A stretch of DNA of 64,000 nt from Amycolatopsis mongoliensis (GCF_030285665.1 NZ_CP127295.1:3224001-3288000); one strand, 5' to 3'. Positions 48,605 through 57,890 are shown, numbered from the stretch's first letter. Program-made: numbers and translations. The notes: generated by a model not told the origin, from the letters alone.

Positions 48605-49614
48605 ACGGGAGCTGCCCCGCGTCGGCAGCTCTCTACGGACGGAGGGCTGCCATGGCAGGCAGTGACGGGCGAGACGAGGTGCGCGGGGTGCGAGTGGGCC
48701 TCGCCGACGTGCGACGGCTGGAGGACGTGGTCGCGGAACTCAGGTCCCTGGACTACCGCTACGGCGGCGGCGCGTGCGGCGCGGCCGTCGAGTCGCGGCT
48801 GCCCGCGGCCGCGGCGCTGCTGGAGGGAGTGGCCAAGGCCGGTGTCCTGGCGAGGCTGTGCACGGTCGTCGCCGACCTGTACAACCTGGCCGGCTGGACG
48901 AACTTCGACCAGGACCGCCCGGCCGCCGCACTGGCCGCGTTCGAGCGGGCGCTGGAGCTCGCCATCCGGGCCGAGAACGACGACCTCCAGGCCAACGTCC
49001 GCTACCGCATCGGACGGCTGCACCTGCACTACGGCGCCGTCGACGCGGCGCTGGAGGAGTTCGCGCAGGGCCGGGAGGCGGCGCTGCTGGCGCACTCCAA
49101 GCTCGCCCAGGCGATCCTTTCGGCCAACCAGGCGTGGGCGTACGCCATGAAGGCCGACGTCACCGGGGCGCTGACCTACCTGCGCCGCGCCCGTGAGGAG
49201 TTCGCGGAGGCCGAGGAGCGCGAGCCGTCGCCGTGGGCCGCGTTCTTCGGGCCCACCGACATGGCGGCGATGGTCGGGACGGTGCACGGCGAGCTGGCCC
49301 AGATGGTCGACATCCGGCACGGCCGCGACGGCATCCCCGCGCTCGCCGATGCGATCGGCGGGTACGGCAGGGGCATGACGCGCAGCCGCTCGCTGACCTT
49401 GATCTGGCTCGCCACCGTGCACGCGCTGGACGGTGATCTCGACGTCGCCACCGCCGTCGGCGAGGAGGCGATCGAGCTGGCGATCGCCCTGCGGTCGCCG
49501 CGCACGCGGCAGCGGCTGCGCACGCTGTCGGCGGCGGCCCGCCGGTTTTCCGGCAACGCGGACGCGCGGGAGATCGTCGACCGCGTCGACGATCTCGGGC
49601 ATTCCGGACGCTAA
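48601..49614 (+). CDS. TPR-repeat protein resembling the C-terminal part of XRE regulators
   Basis: The 337-residue product matches the TPR part of large actinomycete XRE-type regulators, starting with the recognisable VVAELRSLDYRYGGGACGAA and followed by helix pairs (AGWTNFDQDRPAAALAAFER, LSANQAWAYAMKADVTGALT). The N-terminal helix-turn-helix of that class is absent. The ATG at 48601 overlaps the previous stop; MAGSDG at 48652 is another start. It may act as a protein-binding partner instead of a DNA-binding regulator. Upstream DNA holds no HTH remnant I can see. Confidence 0.75.
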   Translation: MNGSCPASAALYGRRAAMAGSDGRDEVRGVRVGLADVRRLEDVVAELRSLDYRYGGGACGAAVESRLPAAAALLEGVAKAGVLARLCTVVADLYNLAGWTNFDQDRPAAALAAFERALELAIRAENDDLQANVRYRIGRLHLHYGAVDAALEEFAQGREAALLAHSKLAQAILSANQAWAYAMKADVTGALTYLRRAREEFAEAEEREPSPWAAFFGPTDMAAMVGTVHGELAQMVDIRHGRDGIPALADAIGGYGRGMTRSRSLTLIWLATVHALDGDLDVATAVGEEAIELAIALRSPRTRQRLRTLSAAARRFSGNADAREIVDRVDDLGHSGR

Positions 49615-49781
49615 TCGAATGACCATGAAAAGGTAAACCGCCCGGAAAATGAAAATGGGAACCGCGAAAGGGCAGACAAAAGTAGGTTCCTCGGCGTGAC
49701 GGCGGTTTCTTATGCTTCTCGGCAACCTGCGGTGAGTATTGAAGCGCAGGCCCGGTCCCCACCGCCGAGAGGAAATCCCCC

Positions 49782-51428
49782 ATGCGCTTGCGCAAGCTCG
49801 TCGCGGCCGCCGTGCCGCTGCCGGCGTTGCTCGGCCTCGCCGTGGTCGTCCCCGCCGCCGCGGCGACGGAAACCCTGGTCACCCTGGCCGACAGTGCCGC
49901 CCCGCTCGTCAGCAGTGCTCGCACCGGCGACGTCGCGGGCGGGCAGCGGATCACCGCGGCGCTGTCCCTGAAACTGCACAACCAGCAGGCCCTGGAAAAG
50001 TTCCTCGCCGACGTGCAGAACCCGGATTCGCCGCAATACCACCACTTTCTGACCCCGGCGCAGTTCAATGCCGAGTTCGGCCCGACGCAGGCCGACGTCG
50101 GCAAGGCCGTCTCATTCCTCGAGAAAGCGGGCGCCACCGGGATCGAGGTTTCCGGCAACCGCCAGGCCGTCACGTTCACCGGCTCGGCGGCCCAGCTCGA
50201 ATCGGCGTTCCACACCCGGATCGGGACCTACCACGACCAGGTGTCCGGCCGTGACTTCTTCGCCAACGACGCCGCGCCGACCGTGCCGGCCGACGTCTCG
50301 GCCGTCGTGGGCAACGTCGTCGGCCTGGACAACCACGCCCTGCGGACGCACACTTCGGCCGTCGCGAAGCCGAACGTCGTCAAGGCCGTGACCCCGCCGG
50401 TGCTCAAGACCGCTTACGGCACCAGCGGTCTCTCGGCGACCGGCAGCGGCGTGAAGGTCGGCTTCGTCGAGTTCGACGGCTACCAGAAGTCCAACATCAC
50501 CCAGTACGACAGCACGTACGGCCTTTCGGCGGGTTCGGTGACCACCGTTCCGGTCAGCGGCGCGAACTACGACTCGGCGCCGGGCGACGGCCAGATCGAG
50601 GTCGAGCTCGACATCGAGGTCGTGCACGCGCTGGCGGCCGCGGCGAGCGACTACGTGTACGAGGCCCCGAACACCAGCGCCGGCGAACTGGCGATGTACC
50701 AGAAGATCGCGTCGGACCACACGGTCAACGTCGTCTCGATCTCCTGGGGCGCCTGTGAATCCGCGGAAGGCTCGAGCGCGGCGAAGAGCGTCAGCAACGC
50801 GATCGCGACGGGCACCGCGGAAGGCATCTCGTACTTCGCGGCCGCGGGCGACGACGGTACGACCGACTGCTACCGCCAGACGGGTTCGACGGCGAAGGCC
50901 GTGGACTTCCCGGCGTCGAGCCCGAACGTGACGGGTGTCGGCGGCACGCAGCTGACGGTGACGTCCTCGAACGCCTACAGCAGCGAGAAGGCGTGGAACG
51001 ACGGCGCGTCCAGCGGCTCGACCGGCGGCGGCATCTCGACGGTGTTCACGGCGCCGTCGTGGCAGTCCTCGCAGAGCACGACCTACCGCAAGGTCCCGGA
51101 CGTCTCTGCCGACGCGGCGAGCGGCTCGGGCTACTACATCTATACGGCGGGCTCGTGGGAAACGGTGTGGGGCACGTCGGGCGCGGCCCCGCTGTGGGCG
51201 GCGTTCGCGACGCTGCAGAACCAGGTCCACGGCGGCGGACTGGGCAACCTGAACCCGAAGTTCTACTCGATCGGGAACGGGTCGTCGTACGGAACCGGGT
51301 TCCACGACGTGACGACGGGCAACAACACCCTGCACGGGACGACGGGTTTCAGCGCCGGCACCGGGTACGACCAGGTGACGGGCTGGGGTTCGTTCAAGGG
51401 GAGCGGGCTGTCCGGCCTGATCGGCTGA
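49782..51428 (+). CDS. Secreted S53 family serine peptidase (sedolisin/kumamolisin-like)
   Basis: The 548-residue preproenzyme has a signal peptide (about 1-26), a Pro-kumamolisin activation domain (about 45-185, FLADVQNPDSPQYHHFLTPA) and an S53 catalytic domain. The catalytic Glu/Asp pair is in GQIEVELDIEVVHAL, and Ser466 is in WGTSGAAPLWAAF. The calcium site near the end is marked by FHDVTTGNN and GYDQVTGWGSF. These peptidases act at acidic pH outside the cell. An intrinsic terminator follows. Confidence 0.93.
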   Translation: MRLRKLVAAAVPLPALLGLAVVVPAAAATETLVTLADSAAPLVSSARTGDVAGGQRITAALSLKLHNQQALEKFLADVQNPDSPQYHHFLTPAQFNAEFGPTQADVGKAVSFLEKAGATGIEVSGNRQAVTFTGSAAQLESAFHTRIGTYHDQVSGRDFFANDAAPTVPADVSAVVGNVVGLDNHALRTHTSAVAKPNVVKAVTPPVLKTAYGTSGLSATGSGVKVGFVEFDGYQKSNITQYDSTYGLSAGSVTTVPVSGANYDSAPGDGQIEVELDIEVVHALAAAASDYVYEAPNTSAGELAMYQKIASDHTVNVVSISWGACESAEGSSAAKSVSNAIATGTAEGISYFAAAGDDGTTDCYRQTGSTAKAVDFPASSPNVTGVGGTQLTVTSSNAYSSEKAWNDGASSGSTGGGISTVFTAPSWQSSQSTTYRKVPDVSADAASGSGYYIYTAGSWETVWGTSGAAPLWAAFATLQNQVHGGGLGNLNPKFYSIGNGSSYGTGFHDVTTGNNTLHGTTGFSAGTGYDQVTGWGSFKGSGLSGLIG

Positions 51429-51436
51429 GTGCTCTT

Positions 51437-51481
51437 CGGCGGGGCTGTCGCGGATTCGCGACGGCCCCGCCGATCCGTTTT
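51437..51481 (+). terminator. Intrinsic terminator of the sedolisin gene
   Basis: CGGCGGGGCTGTCGCG and CGCGACGGCCCCGCCG pair around GATT with one mismatch, followed by ATCCGTTTT. It lies 8 bases after the stop. Confidence 0.88.
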
Positions 51482-51509
51482 CGCCGGTGGCCGGTGACAG
51501 AATGCGTGC

Positions 51510-52352
51510 ATGGCACCACTGGTAGCGACACCGCGGTCGCGGGCGCTGGGCTTCGGCCTCCGCACGGCGAGGGAGGCGCGAGGCCTGGGTGTGCGCGAGC
51601 TGGCGCGCCTGGCGCAGGTGGTGGCCCAGGATCTGTCGCATTGGGAGAGCGGCATGCGGGTGCCCAAGCTCGAGCAGGTGGGGGTGCTGCTCGGGGCGCT
51701 GCGGGTGGAACCACGGGAGCGGGACCGGTTGCTGGAGCTGGCGCGGAACGCCCGCGAGCCCAACTGGCTCGAACGCGCCATGCCCGGCGTTTCACCGGCT
51801 TCGGCGACCTACGCGGAGTACGAGCGCACTGCCACGGCGATGTTCGACTGGGAGCCCGTCGTGGTGCCGGGGCTGTTGCAGGCACCGGGTTACGCCAGGG
51901 CGATCCTCGAGTCGCACCGGTTGCCGCCCCGGGTGGTCGAGCAGCAGCTGGCGATCCGCCCGCGGCGGCGGGAGGTGCTCACCGGCCGCGATCCGCTGGA
52001 GTGCACTGTGTTTCTCGGCGAAGCGGCTCTTCACCAGCGCTTCGGTGAACCCCCGGTGATGATCGAGCAGTTCCGTTTCCTGGCGCGCGCGGCGCAGCCG
52101 CGCAACATCACGATCCGAGTGGTCCCGGCGAGCGTCGGCTACCACCCGGGGCTGCTGGGCCACTTCGTGATCTTCGACTTCGCCCAGCTGCCGTCGGTGG
52201 TACACATCGAGCACATCCGCGGCAGTGCCCACGTCTACGATGGAGATCACCTGGCCACCTATCGCGCGGCCGCGGAAGCCATGTCGGCCCTGGCTCTGAG
52301 CGAGCAGGATTCGCTCGCACTCATCCAGGGGGTGATCGCCGAACTGGAGTGA
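51510..52352 (+). CDS. XRE-family regulator with DUF5753
   Basis: The 280-residue product has an N-terminal XRE helix-turn-helix (FGLRTAREARGLGVRELARL, VAQDLSHWESGMRVPKLEQV at about 13-55) and a DUF5753 domain (about 95-275, DWEPVVVPGLLQAPGYARAI and EAALHQRFG). This combination is very common in actinomycetes and nearly always comes with a small DUF397 protein gene, as here after one base. These pairs often control development or antibiotic production; the target here is unknown. Confidence 0.9.
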   Translation: MAPLVATPRSRALGFGLRTAREARGLGVRELARLAQVVAQDLSHWESGMRVPKLEQVGVLLGALRVEPRERDRLLELARNAREPNWLERAMPGVSPASATYAEYERTATAMFDWEPVVVPGLLQAPGYARAILESHRLPPRVVEQQLAIRPRRREVLTGRDPLECTVFLGEAALHQRFGEPPVMIEQFRFLARAAQPRNITIRVVPASVGYHPGLLGHFVIFDFAQLPSVVHIEHIRGSAHVYDGDHLATYRAAAEAMSALALSEQDSLALIQGVIAELE

Positions 52353-52353
52353 G

Positions 52354-52515
52354 ATGCCCGAGTGGCGCAAGTCGAGCTACACCGATGAAACCAACTGCGT
52401 CGAGGTGGCGCCGGGGCCGGTGTCGCGGATCCGGGACACCAAGGACCGCTCCGGGGGCACTCTCGTCGTCAGTGCGGCCGCTTGGGGGGCTTTCCTTCGC
52501 ATGACTAAGCATTAG
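52354..52515 (+). CDS. DUF397 small protein, partner of the XRE regulator
   Basis: The 53-residue product has the typical DUF397 motif set: WRKSSYTDETNCVEVA at residues 4-19, RIRDTKDRSGGTL in the middle and AAWGAFLRM at the end. The ATG comes one base after the XRE stop, so the two are co-translated. DUF397 proteins are thought to work with their XRE partner. The benzoylformate decarboxylase-like gene starts 9 bases later and may be in the same transcript. Confidence 0.9.
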   Translation: MPEWRKSSYTDETNCVEVAPGPVSRIRDTKDRSGGTLVVSAAAWGAFLRMTKH

Positions 52516-52524
52516 TCTGAAGGC

Positions 52525-54111
52525 ATGATCAAGCGTACGGTGCTGGACGCCACCCGCGAACTCCTCCGCGAACTCGGCCTCACCACGGTGTTCGGCAACC
52601 CCGGTACCACCGAGGTCCCGTTCCTGACCGATTGGCCGGACGACTTCCACTACATCCTCGGTCTGCAGGAATCCGCCGTCGTAGCGATGGCTGACGCCTA
52701 CGCCCAGGCCACCCGCCAGGCGGTGCTGGTCAATCTGCACTCCGCCGGCGGGGTCGGGCACGGGCTGGGCAGTCTGTTCACCGCCTACCGCAACCGGACG
52801 CCGTTGATCGTGGTGGCCGGGCAGCAGAACCGGGCGCTTCTGCCGCACGACCCGTTCCTCGGCGCGACCGACGCGCCGGAGTTCCCCAAGCCATACGTCA
52901 AGTGGTCGATCGAGCCGGCCACTGCCGAGGATGTCCCGGCGGCGCTGGCCCGGGCTTATCACGTTGCGACGCAGGCGCCGTCGGGCCCAGTGTTCGTGTC
53001 CGTGCCCGCCGATGACTGGACCGCCACCACCGAGCGGCCGATCATTTCCCGGCCGCGCATCCGTGGCTACGGCCCCGATCCCGAGGCGGTCGACGAACTC
53101 GCCGCCGCGCTCGAGGCGGCCGAGCGCCCGGCGATCGTGGTGGGGGGAGCTGTCGATCAGGACGCTGCTGTCGTGGAGACGGTCGCGCTCGCCGAGCGGC
53201 TCAACGCCGGTGTGTGGGTCGCGCCGATGTCGTTCCGCTGCTCGTTCCCGGAGGATCACCCGCTGTTCCAAGGGTTCCTCGACCCGGAGCGTGGCGCGGT
53301 CTCGGATCGCCTTGCGGCACATGACCTCGTCGTCGTGCTCGGGGCGCCCGCGTTCACCTACCACGTCGACCGTGGGCGTGGGGAAGCTCCGCTGCCGCCG
53401 TTGTTCGTCGTCAGCGACGACGAGCAGGTCCTGGCGCGTGCGTTCGAAGGTACGGGTATCCGGGCGACGCCGAAGCTCGCCGTCCGCGCCATCCTGAACG
53501 CGGTCGGCCGGAGTGCCCGGCCCGCGCCGGCTCCGCGCCGGCGCCCCGCGAAGCCCAGCGGCGACCGGCTCACCTGTGAACTCGTCTACTCGACGCTCGC
53601 GGATCTGCTGCCGGACGACGCGATCATCGTCGAGGAGACGCCCAGCCACCGCGGCATCCTGCACGACCACCTGCCGATCACCGCGACCGACACCGGCTTC
53701 CTGACGATGGCCAGCGGCGCGCTGGGCTACGGCGTCCCGGGGGTGGTCGGCGCGGCGCTCGCCCGGCCGGACCGCAAGGTCGTGGGCTTGGTCGGCGACG
53801 GCTCCAGCATGTACGGCATCCAGGGCCTCTGGACGGCCGCGCGCCAGGATCTCCCGGTGACGATCCTGATCATGGACAACACGGAGTACGCGGCGGTCCG
53901 CATCCTCGGTGACGCGATCGGCGGCGAGAAGCTCCCGGGCACCCAGCTGGGCGGCATCGACTTCGCCCGGCTGGCGTCGAGCATGGGCTGCGAGGGCGTG
54001 ACGATCACCGAGCCGTCGGGCCTGGTCCCGGGCTTGACGGCGGCGCTGGGGGACAAGCGCCCGACGCTGGTGCACATCCGGGTGGCCCCGTCGGACCAGA
54101 CGCTCTACTGA
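52525..54111 (+). CDS. mdlC: ThDP-dependent decarboxylase, benzoylformate decarboxylase-like
   Basis: The 528-residue enzyme has the three-domain fold of ThDP decarboxylases. The cofactor Glu is in LGLQESAVVAMADAYAQ (about 48-64), the active-site His in LHSAGGVGHGLGS (about 71), and the Mg/ThDP motif GDGSSMYGIQGLWTAARQ at about 423 ends with LIMDNTEY. These match benzoylformate decarboxylase (mandelate pathway) better than acetolactate synthase or pyruvate decarboxylase. The substrate is a 2-oxo acid, possibly aromatic; mandelate genes are not present. It needs the thiamine cofactor made by the thi genes here. Confidence 0.85.
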   Translation: MIKRTVLDATRELLRELGLTTVFGNPGTTEVPFLTDWPDDFHYILGLQESAVVAMADAYAQATRQAVLVNLHSAGGVGHGLGSLFTAYRNRTPLIVVAGQQNRALLPHDPFLGATDAPEFPKPYVKWSIEPATAEDVPAALARAYHVATQAPSGPVFVSVPADDWTATTERPIISRPRIRGYGPDPEAVDELAAALEAAERPAIVVGGAVDQDAAVVETVALAERLNAGVWVAPMSFRCSFPEDHPLFQGFLDPERGAVSDRLAAHDLVVVLGAPAFTYHVDRGRGEAPLPPLFVVSDDEQVLARAFEGTGIRATPKLAVRAILNAVGRSARPAPAPRRRPAKPSGDRLTCELVYSTLADLLPDDAIIVEETPSHRGILHDHLPITATDTGFLTMASGALGYGVPGVVGAALARPDRKVVGLVGDGSSMYGIQGLWTAARQDLPVTILIMDNTEYAAVRILGDAIGGEKLPGTQLGGIDFARLASSMGCEGVTITEPSGLVPGLTAALGDKRPTLVHIRVAPSDQTLY

Positions 54112-54136
54112 GCTCCTGCACCACCGTCGCCGAGAC

Positions 54137-54195
54137 GTCCACTGTGGACGCCCGTCCTCCGCACCCGCTGCGGCCGACGGTCGTCCACAGTGGAC
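54137..54195. repeat. Paired GTCCAC/GTGGAC palindromes between convergent genes
   Basis: GTCCACTGTGGACG (54137-54150) and CGTCCACAGTGGAC (54182-54195) are complements of each other and nearly self-complementary, flanking a GC-rich hairpin (CCGCACCCGCTGCGG). The whole can fold as a terminator between the decarboxylase and ABC ATPase genes. The word also resembles part of the DnaA box (TTGTCCACA). Confidence 0.6.
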
Positions 54196-54209
54196 ACCGG
54201 GTGTTCGGG

Positions 54210-55085
54210 TCAGCTCGCGGTCTTGGACCCCGTCACGTTCTTGGCCCGCTCGGCCAGCTCCCACTCCGCGGCGTCGGAAGCGGCGGTGGCCGCGGCCGAG
54301 GACTGTGCCGAGGTGGGAGTACCGCCGTGCAGCAGCCGCGCCACTTCGCCGCGCAGCGTCACGAACTCCGCCGACTCGCGCGTGGTGATCTGGTCGCGCT
54401 CGGCCGGCAGGCCCACGGGCAGGTCCGCCACGATCGACGCCGGCGACTTCGACAGCACCAGCACCCGGTCGGACAGGTAGACGCTCTCGTCGATGTCGTG
54501 CGTGACGACCAGGATCGTGCTGCCCTCCTCGCGCTGCACTCGCCGGGTCAGGTCCTCGAGTTCGAAGCGCGTCTGCGCGTCGACCGACGCGAACGGCTCG
54601 TCCATCAGCAGCAGCGACGGCCGGCTGGCCAGTGCGCGGGCGATCGACACCCGCTGCTGCATGCCGCCCGACAGCTGCCACGGGTACTTCCCGCCCACTG
54701 CGGACAGTCCGACGTGCTCCAGCGCCTCGGCCGCCCGCTTCCGCCGCTCTGCCCTCGAAATCGGCCGCCAGCGCAGGGGGAATTCGACGTTCTTCTGCAC
54801 CGAGAGCCAGGGGAACAGCGAACGGCTGTAGTCCTGGAACACGACGGCGAGGTCGTCCGGCACGCCCGAGACGCGGTCGCCGTGCAGGCTCACCGTGCCC
54901 TCGGTCGGCGGGGTCAGGCCCGCGACGCAGCGCAGCAGCGTCGACTTCCCGCAGCCCGACGGGCCGACGATGCTGGCCAGCTGCCCGGCCTCGACGGTGA
55001 ACGACAGGTCGTTCACCGCGGTGTGCGCCTTGGCGCCCGCGCCGTAGCGGTGGCTGAGGCCGGACACTTCGAGCATGGTTGACAT
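54210..55085 (-). CDS. ABC importer ATPase, nitrate/sulfonate (SsuB/TauB) type
   Basis: The 291-residue ATPase has Walker A GPSGCGKSTLLR at about 40, the signature LSGGMQQRVSIARAL at about 145, Walker B LLLMDEPFASVD, and the switch His in VVTHDIDESV. The Q-loop is VFQDYSRSLFPW, typical of the SsuB/TauB/ThiZ branch. The ATG at 55085 gives MSTMLEVSG. It is the last of four genes in a complete importer operon with two permeases and a binding protein. The C-terminal 40 residues are Ala/Ser-rich and beyond the usual end. Confidence 0.92.
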   Translation of the reverse strand: MSTMLEVSGLSHRYGAGAKAHTAVNDLSFTVEAGQLASIVGPSGCGKSTLLRCVAGLTPPTEGTVSLHGDRVSGVPDDLAVVFQDYSRSLFPWLSVQKNVEFPLRWRPISRAERRKRAAEALEHVGLSAVGGKYPWQLSGGMQQRVSIARALASRPSLLLMDEPFASVDAQTRFELEDLTRRVQREEGSTILVVTHDIDESVYLSDRVLVLSKSPASIVADLPVGLPAERDQITTRESAEFVTLRGEVARLLHGGTPTSAQSSAAATAASDAAEWELAERAKNVTGSKTAS

Positions 55086-55105
55086 GGGGAGAGGCCTTTC
55101 CAGCG

Positions 55106-55939
55106 TCAGTCGCGGCCGAGGCGGGTCGGCTGCCAGGCCAGCACCCGCCGCTCCGCGGCCAGGAAGATCGTGTTGAAGACGTAGCCGAGGATGCCCAGCA
55201 GCACCAGCCACGACCACATGGTCGGGAAGTCGAAGTCCTGCTGGGCGTTCATCAGCGACCGGCCGATGCCGTTGTAGGCGCCGACCAGCTCGGAGACGAC
55301 CATCAGCAGCAGCGAGATGGACAGGCTGACCCGCAGCCCGGCGAAGATCTTGGGTGCCGCCGCGGGCAGCACCACCATCGTGAGCCAGTACCGCTTCGGC
55401 GTGCGGAAGGCACGCGAGGTCTCCACCTTCACCTGGTCGACCGAGCGGACCCCGTCGACCGTGTTGAGCAGCACCGGCCACACCGCGCCGAAGATGATCG
55501 CCCCGATCTGCATCCCCGAGCTCAACCCGAACAGCACCGCGAACACCGGGATCAGCGTGGGCGGCGGGATCGAGCGGAAGAACGCGAACAGCGGGCCGAC
55601 GTAGTCCATCGCCTTCTCGGACCGGCCGACCAGCACACCCAGCGTGATACCGACGACGGCGGCCAGTGCCCAGCCGCCGAGCATCCGGGCGAGGCTGGGG
55701 AACACGTTGTCGAACACCGCGTCGGTGAGGAACAGGCTCGACGCGGGCCCGGTGAACCACAGCTTCGCGGCGGCGACCGCGATCTCCGTCGGCGGCGGGA
55801 AGAACTTGCTGCCGCCGGCCCGGGCGGCGAACTCCCAGACCACCACGAGGATCGCGAAGAGCAGCCAGTTGCGGACTACGGTGGCGGCACCGCGGGCAGC
55901 CCGGCGGCCCACCCGGCCGGAAAGAGTCGCCGTGCTCAC
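55106..55939 (-). CDS. ABC importer permease, SsuC/TauC type (second)
   Basis: The 277-residue membrane protein has six predicted helices and the BPD-transporter EAA-like loop ETSRAFRTPKRYWLTMVVLP at about 180-199, which contacts the ATPase. FFRSIPPPTLIPVFAVLFGL is typical for the SsuC family. The GTG at 55939 overlaps the stop of the first permease by 4 bases. Two different permeases suggest a heterodimeric channel. Confidence 0.92.
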   Translation of the reverse strand: MSTATLSGRVGRRAARGAATVVRNWLLFAILVVVWEFAARAGGSKFFPPPTEIAVAAAKLWFTGPASSLFLTDAVFDNVFPSLARMLGGWALAAVVGITLGVLVGRSEKAMDYVGPLFAFFRSIPPPTLIPVFAVLFGLSSGMQIGAIIFGAVWPVLLNTVDGVRSVDQVKVETSRAFRTPKRYWLTMVVLPAAAPKIFAGLRVSLSISLLLMVVSELVGAYNGIGRSLMNAQQDFDFPTMWSWLVLLGILGYVFNTIFLAAERRVLAWQPTRLGRD

Positions 55940-56706
55940 GCGATCGCCTCCCGGTCGATGCTGCTCCAGCGGAACAGCCGCTTGCCCAGCAGTTCGAGTC
56001 CTTCGTTGATCAGGTAACCCAGCACCCCGGCAACCACAGTACCGGCCAGGACCAGGTCGAAGCGGACCGAACCGGTGCTCGCGACGAGGATGAAGTTGCC
56101 GAGCCCGACTTCGGAACCGGCCAGGAACTCCACGCTGACGACGGCGATCAGCGCGATGGTCGCCGAGAGCCGGATGCCGGTGAAGATGAACGGCGCGGTC
56201 TGCGGCAGCGCGACCGACGACAGGATGCGGAACCGGCTGGTCCCGCACGCCCGCGCGGTCTCCATCAGCACCGGGTCGATCTCGCCCATGCCGTAGATGG
56301 TGTTGAACATGATGGGCCACAGCGAGGCGTACACCGCGAGGGAGATCTTCGCGTCGGGACCGGAGCCGATCACCAGCAGCACCAGCGGCACCAGCGCGGT
56401 GACCGGGATCGGGCGGAGGAATTCGACGATCGCGGCGGTGGCGGTGCGCAGCACCGGGACGCTGCCCAGCAGCAGCCCGGCGAGCACGCCGACGACGATC
56501 GCGATGAGGATGGCGATCAGCCAGGCGAGCATGGTCGCGATGACGTCGCGGATGAAGTCGGCGTCGCCCAGCAGGTCCCCGACGGTGACCAGGACGACGC
56601 TCGGCGGTGGGATGAACGTCTTACTGACGAGACCGACCTGGACGACAACCTCCCAGAGCACGAGGAAGCCGAGCAGACCGGCCAGGCCGCGAAGCAGTTT
56701 CGTCAC
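55936..56706 (-). CDS. ABC importer permease, SsuC/TauC type (first)
   Basis: The 256-residue permease has FLRPIPVTALVPLVLLVIGS and the EAA-like loop ETARACGTSRFRILSSVALP at about 158-177. It starts at GTG one base after the binding-protein stop and overlaps the next permease. The operon order is binding protein, permease, permease, ATPase. Confidence 0.92.
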   Translation of the reverse strand: MTKLLRGLAGLLGFLVLWEVVVQVGLVSKTFIPPPSVVLVTVGDLLGDADFIRDVIATMLAWLIAILIAIVVGVLAGLLLGSVPVLRTATAAIVEFLRPIPVTALVPLVLLVIGSGPDAKISLAVYASLWPIMFNTIYGMGEIDPVLMETARACGTSRFRILSSVALPQTAPFIFTGIRLSATIALIAVVSVEFLAGSEVGLGNFILVASTGSVRFDLVLAGTVVAGVLGYLINEGLELLGKRLFRWSSIDREAIA

Positions 56707-56707
56707 G

Positions 56708-57730
56708 TCAGCTGGTCGCCTGCGGAGCGATCATGGACGCGGCGTCGACCTTGCTGGTGATGACGCCCATCTGCAGCAGCAGGTCGGGCACCCGCTGGAG
56801 GCGCCGGGCGTCCAGGGTGGAGCCGTAGCCCGGCAGGGTGAGCAGCTTGGCCGTGTCCTGGTCGATCTTCGCGTACTTCACCAGCAGCGGCTCGACCTTC
56901 GCGCGGTCGTTGATCGACTCGATGGTGGCCTTCTTCATCGCGCGCTGGAAGGCCGCGAGGGTCTTCGGGTTCGACTGCACCCACTTCGTCGTCGAGCCGT
57001 AGCCGGTCAGGGGGAAGTCCTGGCTGGCGCCGGTGTTGATGTCGATGACCGGCGTCGCGCCGGCGATCTTCGCCGCCTGCGAGAGCTGCGGTTCCGGCAT
57101 GTAGGCCGCGTCGACCTGGCCCTGCTGGAGCGCCGCCGCCATGTTCGGGAGCGGCATCGGCACCCAGTTGACCTTGCTGTAGTCGACGCCGTGGTCCTTC
57201 ATCACCGACTTGGTGAGGATGTCGGACGCGGTGTTCAAGGCCGTGATCGCGATCCGCCTGTTCGCCAGGTCGTTGACCGTCTTCACGGGCGAGCTCGGCA
57301 CCGTGACGATCGCGTTGCTCTTCGCGTTCACCGACGTGCCGTCGGCGACGAGCTGGATGTCGGCGGCGCCCTTGCTCTTGGCGACGAAGAACGGCATGTA
57401 GGTCGAGAGAGCGATGTCCGCCTCACCGGAGATCGCCTTCGTCATCGACGCCTGCCCGCTCGGCGCGATGATCTGCTCGACCTCGAGACCCTCGGCCTTG
57501 AAGTAGCCGCCGTCCTGGGCCAGCCAGAACGGCGCCAGGTCCGTGGTCGGCATGATCGAGACCTTGATCTTCGACTTCTCCAGGCCGCCCCCGTTCGACG
57601 AGGCGTTCGAGTCGTCCGAGCCGAGCGCACTGCAGCCGGTGAGGGCCGTGGCGGCTGCGACGGTGAGGGCGAGCCCGAGCGCGGCGCGGCGAGTGCGAAC
57701 CCGGCCACTGCTCATGGCGTTTCCAAGCAA
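56708..57730 (-). CDS. NMT1/SsuA-like substrate-binding lipoprotein of the ABC operon
   Basis: The 340-residue product has a lipoprotein signal (TALTGC, Cys33) and the NMT1/THI5-like fold: IMPTTDLAPFWLAQDGGYFK, LEVEQIIAPSGQAS, GQVDAAYMPEPQLSQAAKIA. The TTG at 57730 is favoured because AAGGAG lies 6 bases before it; an ATG at 57715 is possible. Substrate could be a sulfonate, nitrate or a pyrimidine precursor; no TPP riboswitch is upstream, which argues against a thiamine-precursor role. It is a paralogue of the orphan binding protein at 43.3-44.3 kb and, like it, divergent from a NIT-type kinase. Confidence 0.9.
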   Translation of the reverse strand: MLGNAMSSGRVRTRRAALGLALTVAAATALTGCSALGSDDSNASSNGGGLEKSKIKVSIMPTTDLAPFWLAQDGGYFKAEGLEVEQIIAPSGQASMTKAISGEADIALSTYMPFFVAKSKGAADIQLVADGTSVNAKSNAIVTVPSSPVKTVNDLANRRIAITALNTASDILTKSVMKDHGVDYSKVNWVPMPLPNMAAALQQGQVDAAYMPEPQLSQAAKIAGATPVIDINTGASQDFPLTGYGSTTKWVQSNPKTLAAFQRAMKKATIESINDRAKVEPLLVKYAKIDQDTAKLLTLPGYGSTLDARRLQRVPDLLLQMGVITSKVDAASMIAPQATS

Positions 57731-57890
57731 GGCCTGCTCCTTGAAGAAAGTGACGGTTCGTGAACCGAATCCGGTGGGAGTGCGTAACTCATTCTCGGGT
57801 CACCCGGGCCACTGTAGAGAACGTGACAGCTCGCTCACAACGGGTGGGATCGATACCCGAGAGAGTGGTGCAAGTCACCCCCCTGGCCTC

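Noticed and set aside
54210..57730. Thiamine-precursor (ThiXYZ-type) importer
   Set aside because: The NMT1/THI5-like fold alone is not specific, and there is no TPP riboswitch upstream although both other thiamine operons have one.
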